DNA of 64,000 nt, taken from positions 1,246,730 through 1,310,729 of the forward strand of contig DAOSEM010000001.1 of the NCBI GenBank assembly GCA_035363115.1, in the 5' to 3' direction. The notes beneath the pieces are model-generated. The model saw only the letters and a program-made list of their open reading frames with translations. It ran no database searches and was not told where the DNA came from. Shown here in pieces: positions 61,011-64,000 of this stretch (positions are counted from its first letter, which is position 1; every line of letters begins with the position of its first letter). The translations under genes were made by a program, and so were the position numbers. This DNA is from Syntrophales bacterium (GTDB lineage: Bacteria > Desulfobacterota > Syntrophia > Syntrophales > PHBD01).

Positions 61011-63103
61011 TTCTCCGCCGCTTCTTTTTCCTTCTTCGCTTCGGCGATCACCTTCTCGGCGATCTGCGCCGGGACTTCCTCGTAGTGGGAGAACTCGTAG
61101 GTGAAGGTTCCCCGGCCGCTCGTCATGGAGCGCAGGTCCGGGGCGTACTTCAGGATCTCCGCGAGGGGGATGCTGGCCTTGACGATCTGGTTCGACCCCT
61201 TGGAATCCATGCCGAGGACGCGGCCCCGGCGGGAATTCAGGTCGCCGATGATGTCACCCATGTACTCGTCGGGGATCTCGATGTCGATGTTGACGATGGG
61301 CTCCAGCAGGGTGGGCTGGCATTCCAGGACGGCCTTCTTGAAGCCCATGGAGCCGGCGATCTTGAAGGCCATTTCCGACGAGTCCACCGTATGGTACGAG
61401 CCGTCCACGAGGGCGACCTTCAAATCCACCGTCGGATAGCCTGCCAGGACCCCTTCCTCCATGGCCTCCACGATGCCCTTCTCCACGGCGGGCCGATACT
61501 GCTGGGGAACGACGCCGCCGACGATCTTGTCGGCAAACTCGAAGCCGCCTCCCCGGGGAAGGGGCTCCACGTCCAGCCAGACGTCGCCAAACTGGCCCCG
61601 CCCGCCGGACTGCTTCTTGTACCGTCCCTGGATGCCCATCTTCGCCTTCTTGATCGTTTCCTTATAGGGGACCTTCGGGGTCTTAAGGTTCACTTCGACG
61701 CCGAACTTCCGCTTCATCTTCTCGACGGTGACCTCGATATGGACCTGGCCGGTGCCGGAGAGGATCATCTCCTTGGTCTGCTCGTCCCGGCGGTAGGTCA
61801 GGGTTGGGTCCTCCTCGATCAGCCGGTTGATGGACGATACGATCTTTTCCTCGTCGCCCCGGGAGCGGGGCTCGATGGCGAAGGACATAACCGCCGCCGG
61901 TGTCGGAATCCTCGGCAGCAGGATGGGTGCCTTCTCGAAGCAGAGCGTGTCTCCCGTCAGGGTTTCCTTGAGCTTTGCGACGGCCGCGATGTCGCCCGGA
62001 ATGAGGGGATCATCTGTGGGTTTCTGGGTCTTGCCCTCGAGGAAGAAGATGTTGCCGAACCGCTCCGTGGCCTTGTGGGCAGGGTTGAAGAACGTGGCGT
62101 CGGAGGTCACCGTGCCCGAATAGACGCGGAAAATGGTCACCCGGCCGGCGTAGGGATCGGCGATGGTCTTGAACACCCGCGCCGCGAAGGGGGCCGCGGG
62201 ATCGGGAAGCCTTTCATCCAACTCCTCCGTCCCGGGTTTGGTTCCCGTGACGGCGCCCCGGTCCACCGGGGAGGGGAACAGCCGGACCATCAGGTCCATC
62301 AGGAGGGAGGTGCCGATGTTCTTGAGGGCCGACGTGCAGACGACCGGGACTACGGATCCCGAGAGCACGCCTTTCCGCAACCCCAACTGGAGATCTTCGG
62401 CACTGAGTTCTCCCGATTCCAGGTACTTGTCCATCAGGGTTTCGTCCGTTTCGGCAATGTCCTCCACCATGCTGCCCCGGTATTTCTCCACCTGGGCGGC
62501 CATGTCGGCGGGGATGTCCGCGGGTTTGCAGGTCCCTTTCCCTTCGTCGAAGAGGAAGGCCTTTCCCGTCACGAGGTCCACCACGCCCTTGAATTCAGCC
62601 TCCTTGCCGATGGGCAGCATCAGGAGGGTGACCTTCCGGTCGAGCTTCGCTCCGATGCTCTCGACGGCCTTCCCGAAATCCGCCCGCTCGCGATCCAGCC
62701 GGTTGATGACGGCGATCCGGGGCAGTGCATAGGTATCGGCGGCTTCCCAGACCTTGATCGTCTGGAACTCGACGCCGCTGACGGCGTCGATGACCACGAG
62801 AACCGAATCCGCGTGGGCCATGCAGCCCATCATGTCGTAGGCAAAATTGGAGTCTCCCGGGGAGTCGAGCAGGTTCACCTTGTGTTTGTCCCACTCGAAG
62901 AAATTCACCGCGGTGTTGATGGAGCTGCGCCGTTTGTGCTCCTCCGGCTCGAAGTCCATCGATGAGCTTCCGTCGTCCACGCGGCCGAGGCGCTCCGTCT
63001 TGCCGGAGACGAACAGGAAAGACTCGCACAGCGTCGTCTTGCCCGTTCCTCCGTGTCCTGCAACGGCAACGTTCCTCAAGGCTTGTGACTCGTATTTTGC
63101 CAT
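61007..63103 (-). CDS. fusA: Elongation factor G-like GTPase (EF-G-2 type)
   Basis: The product is 698 residues with all EF-G domains (GTPase, II, III, IV with GGRGQFGDVWLDVEP, and V with ILKYAPDLRSMTSGRGTFTY). The GTPase motifs are non-canonical: P-loop GHGGTGKTT, G3 DSPGDSNF in place of DTPGH (catalytic His absent), G4 NRLD. This matches the EF-G-2/EF-G-like group rather than the housekeeping factor that is normally beside rpsL/rpsG/tuf, none of which is here. Its role is unproven. AAGGAG is seven bases before the ATG at 63103. mogA is coupled at its 3' end. Confidence 0.88.
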   Translation of the reverse strand: MAKYESQALRNVAVAGHGGTGKTTLCESFLFVSGKTERLGRVDDGSSSMDFEPEEHKRRSSINTAVNFFEWDKHKVNLLDSPGDSNFAYDMMGCMAHADSVLVVIDAVSGVEFQTIKVWEAADTYALPRIAVINRLDRERADFGKAVESIGAKLDRKVTLLMLPIGKEAEFKGVVDLVTGKAFLFDEGKGTCKPADIPADMAAQVEKYRGSMVEDIAETDETLMDKYLESGELSAEDLQLGLRKGVLSGSVVPVVCTSALKNIGTSLLMDLMVRLFPSPVDRGAVTGTKPGTEELDERLPDPAAPFAARVFKTIADPYAGRVTIFRVYSGTVTSDATFFNPAHKATERFGNIFFLEGKTQKPTDDPLIPGDIAAVAKLKETLTGDTLCFEKAPILLPRIPTPAAVMSFAIEPRSRGDEEKIVSSINRLIEEDPTLTYRRDEQTKEMILSGTGQVHIEVTVEKMKRKFGVEVNLKTPKVPYKETIKKAKMGIQGRYKKQSGGRGQFGDVWLDVEPLPRGGGFEFADKIVGGVVPQQYRPAVEKGIVEAMEEGVLAGYPTVDLKVALVDGSYHTVDSSEMAFKIAGSMGFKKAVLECQPTLLEPIVNIDIEIPDEYMGDIIGDLNSRRGRVLGMDSKGSNQIVKASIPLAEILKYAPDLRSMTSGRGTFTYEFSHYEEVPAQIAEKVIAEAKKEKEAAEK

Positions 63104-63151
63104 GGTTGCTCCTTTCAGATTCAATGGAAGGGTCCTGTCCGAAGACCCTGG

Positions 63152-63181
63152 TGTTTAGCCAAGATCGGCGCGCCAAGTCAA
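63152..63181 (-). promoter_or_regulatory. Candidate promoter for the EF-G-like gene
   Basis: On the minus strand TTGACT (63176-63181), 18 bases, then TAAACA (63152-63157). It lies about 50 bases before the start at 63103. The -10 is poor. Confidence 0.35.
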
Positions 63182-63214
63182 GACAATTTTCGGCATCGGA
63201 GAGGGCAGGGAACA

Positions 63215-63242
63215 TTGACAATCTGACGCTGCGGCTTATGTT
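63215..63242 (+). promoter_or_regulatory. Promoter for the ferritin gene
   Basis: A perfect TTGACA (63215-63220), 16 bases, then TATGTT (63237-63242), about 84 bases before the ATG. No Fur-box-like palindrome was recognised. Confidence 0.5.
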
Positions 63243-63325
63243 TATCCGGCAAGGGAAAAGAGGCGGAAACCATTAGCCCCGGACGGTCCCGGACCGGTCC
63301 GGAATCGAGAAAAGGAGGCACGGCG

Positions 63326-63862
63326 ATGATCGGTAAGAAAGTTCACCAGGCAATGAACGAGCAGGTCCGTCACGAATTGGAGTCTTACTATATCTATCTG
63401 TCCATGGCCGCCTGGTTCCACGCCCAGAACCTGGATGGGATGGCCCACTGGATGCGTTGCCAGGCCCACGAGGAGATGATCCATGCCATGAAGTTCATGG
63501 ACCACATCCTGGACCGTGGCGGAGCGGTGAAGCTTCAGGACCTCAAGCAGATCAAGACGTCCTGGCAATCCGTCCCGGAGGTCTGGCAGGATACCCTGGC
63601 CCATGAGCAGTTCATCACGGGCAAAATCCACGGGATCGTCAAGATATCCCGGGCGGAAAGCGATTACGCCTCCGATACCCTGTTGAACTGGTTCACGAAG
63701 GAACAGGTGGAGGAGGAGGCGACGGCGGAAAAGATCCTTCGGCAGATCGAAATGATCGGTCACACGAAGGAAGGACTCTTCATGCTGGACAAGGAACTGG
63801 GAGCGAGGATGTTTCCGGTCGGCTCGCCGCTGGATCCGGCGGCGTACAACCTGGCGACCTGA
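63326..63862 (+). CDS. ftnA: Bacterial non-heme ferritin
   Basis: The product is 178 residues. Ferroxidase ligands are at the FtnA positions: Glu17 in RHELESYYIYLSMAAW, and Glu50 and His53 in AHEEMIHAMKFMDHIL, with further Glu in LAHEQFITGKIHGI and EEATAEKILRQIEMIG. It stores iron as a 24-mer in the cytoplasm and protects anaerobes against iron-driven oxidative damage. AAAGGAGG precedes the ATG by eight bases. It is followed by a clear terminator. Confidence 0.93.
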   Translation: MIGKKVHQAMNEQVRHELESYYIYLSMAAWFHAQNLDGMAHWMRCQAHEEMIHAMKFMDHILDRGGAVKLQDLKQIKTSWQSVPEVWQDTLAHEQFITGKIHGIVKISRAESDYASDTLLNWFTKEQVEEEATAEKILRQIEMIGHTKEGLFMLDKELGARMFPVGSPLDPAAYNLAT

Positions 63863-63887
63863 GCGGGCCAAGTGCCATCCGGCAAAT

Positions 63888-63925
63888 AGGGGGAGTGGAT
63901 TTCGAATCCATCATCCCCTTTTTTG
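63888..63925 (+). terminator. Rho-independent terminator after the ferritin gene
   Basis: A TGGATT / AATCCA stem around TCG, extended by GGGGA / TCCCC after a small bulge, followed by TTTTTTGTTT. It lies about 26 bases after the ferritin stop. Confidence 0.85.
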
Positions 63926-64000
63926 TTTCTCGTTGCATCACGGCGCGGGGGCTGCCACGGGGGCTCCCGCCGTCGCGAAAACGTTTCCGCTCTTCGCCTT
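63926..64000. other. Window end, no feature recognised
   Basis: The last 75 bases show no start, motif or RNA. They may belong to the 3' end of a minus-strand gene outside the window. Confidence 0.3.

Overview
The window is a GC-rich (mid-60s percent by eye), densely packed bacterial chromosome segment. The best guess for the host is an anaerobic, syntroph-like Desulfobacterota (Syntrophus-type). This is inferred from a Re-citrate-synthase-like enzyme of the kind reported from Syntrophus, an NtrC/PilR-rich regulator set, CoA-ester catabolism, a selenocysteine tRNA beside a molybdopterin gene, and many ATGA-coupled operons. No rRNA genes, CRISPR arrays, complete insertion sequences or prophage genes were seen. 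The only RNA gene recognised is selC.

Region by region. 1-5316: three overlapping genes, namely the end of a RecQ-type helicase with a phosphoribosyltransferase tail, a DprA/SMF-like protein and a type I restriction HsdR. They form a candidate defence or DNA-processing cassette that continues off the left edge. 5338-7368: an AtuA-like protein fused to DUF4387. 7589-14422 (minus): a sugar operon with an AraFGH-type ABC transporter followed by the Leloir genes galK, galT and galE. 15036-21613 (plus): coaBC, a family-4 uracil-DNA glycosylase, nfeD and slipin in tight coupling, then a small membrane protein, an MtnX-like phosphatase, a lysine-rich protein and an O-methyltransferase. 22013-28784: a catabolic operon (PTE-like lactonase/hydrolase, acyl-CoA synthetase, DUF7064-like protein, APH-type kinase, DUF6285 protein) with a convincing sigma-54 promoter and a sigma-54 activator gene at its far end. 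It resembles the levulinate/4-hydroxyacid (lva) pathway. 29024-32819: a secreted 14-repeat WD40-caspase protein and a small membrane protein.

33.8-36.4 kb is noticeably AT-richer and sparsely coding (PilZ-like and HD-domain genes). It abuts the 3' end of selC, which lies just downstream of moeA. 37.9-41.7 kb holds a metallo-beta-lactamase protein, adk and a UvrD/PcrA helicase. 41.9-46.9 kb (minus) is hisS-aspS-citrate synthase, the last with an unexpected C-terminal Cache-like domain. 47.1-52.9 kb has comEC divergent from a PilS/PilR-like pair. 52.9-55.4 kb has an FGGY kinase, a HIT protein and a LapA-domain protein. 55.5-58.3 kb has a PAS-GGDEF-HD protein and a GDSL lipase. The right end carries a phosphoesterase, a double gamma-glutamylcyclotransferase-fold protein, a Mut7-C protein, mogA, an EF-G-like GTPase and a ferritin.

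Functional themes are anaerobic carbon catabolism through CoA esters, sugar uptake feeding the Leloir pathway, molybdenum and selenium cofactor supply, DNA uptake and processing (ComEC, DprA-like, helicases), and signalling through sigma-54 activators, c-di-GMP and HD phosphohydrolases. All calls come from reading the sequence and from remembered family knowledge. No database search was run.
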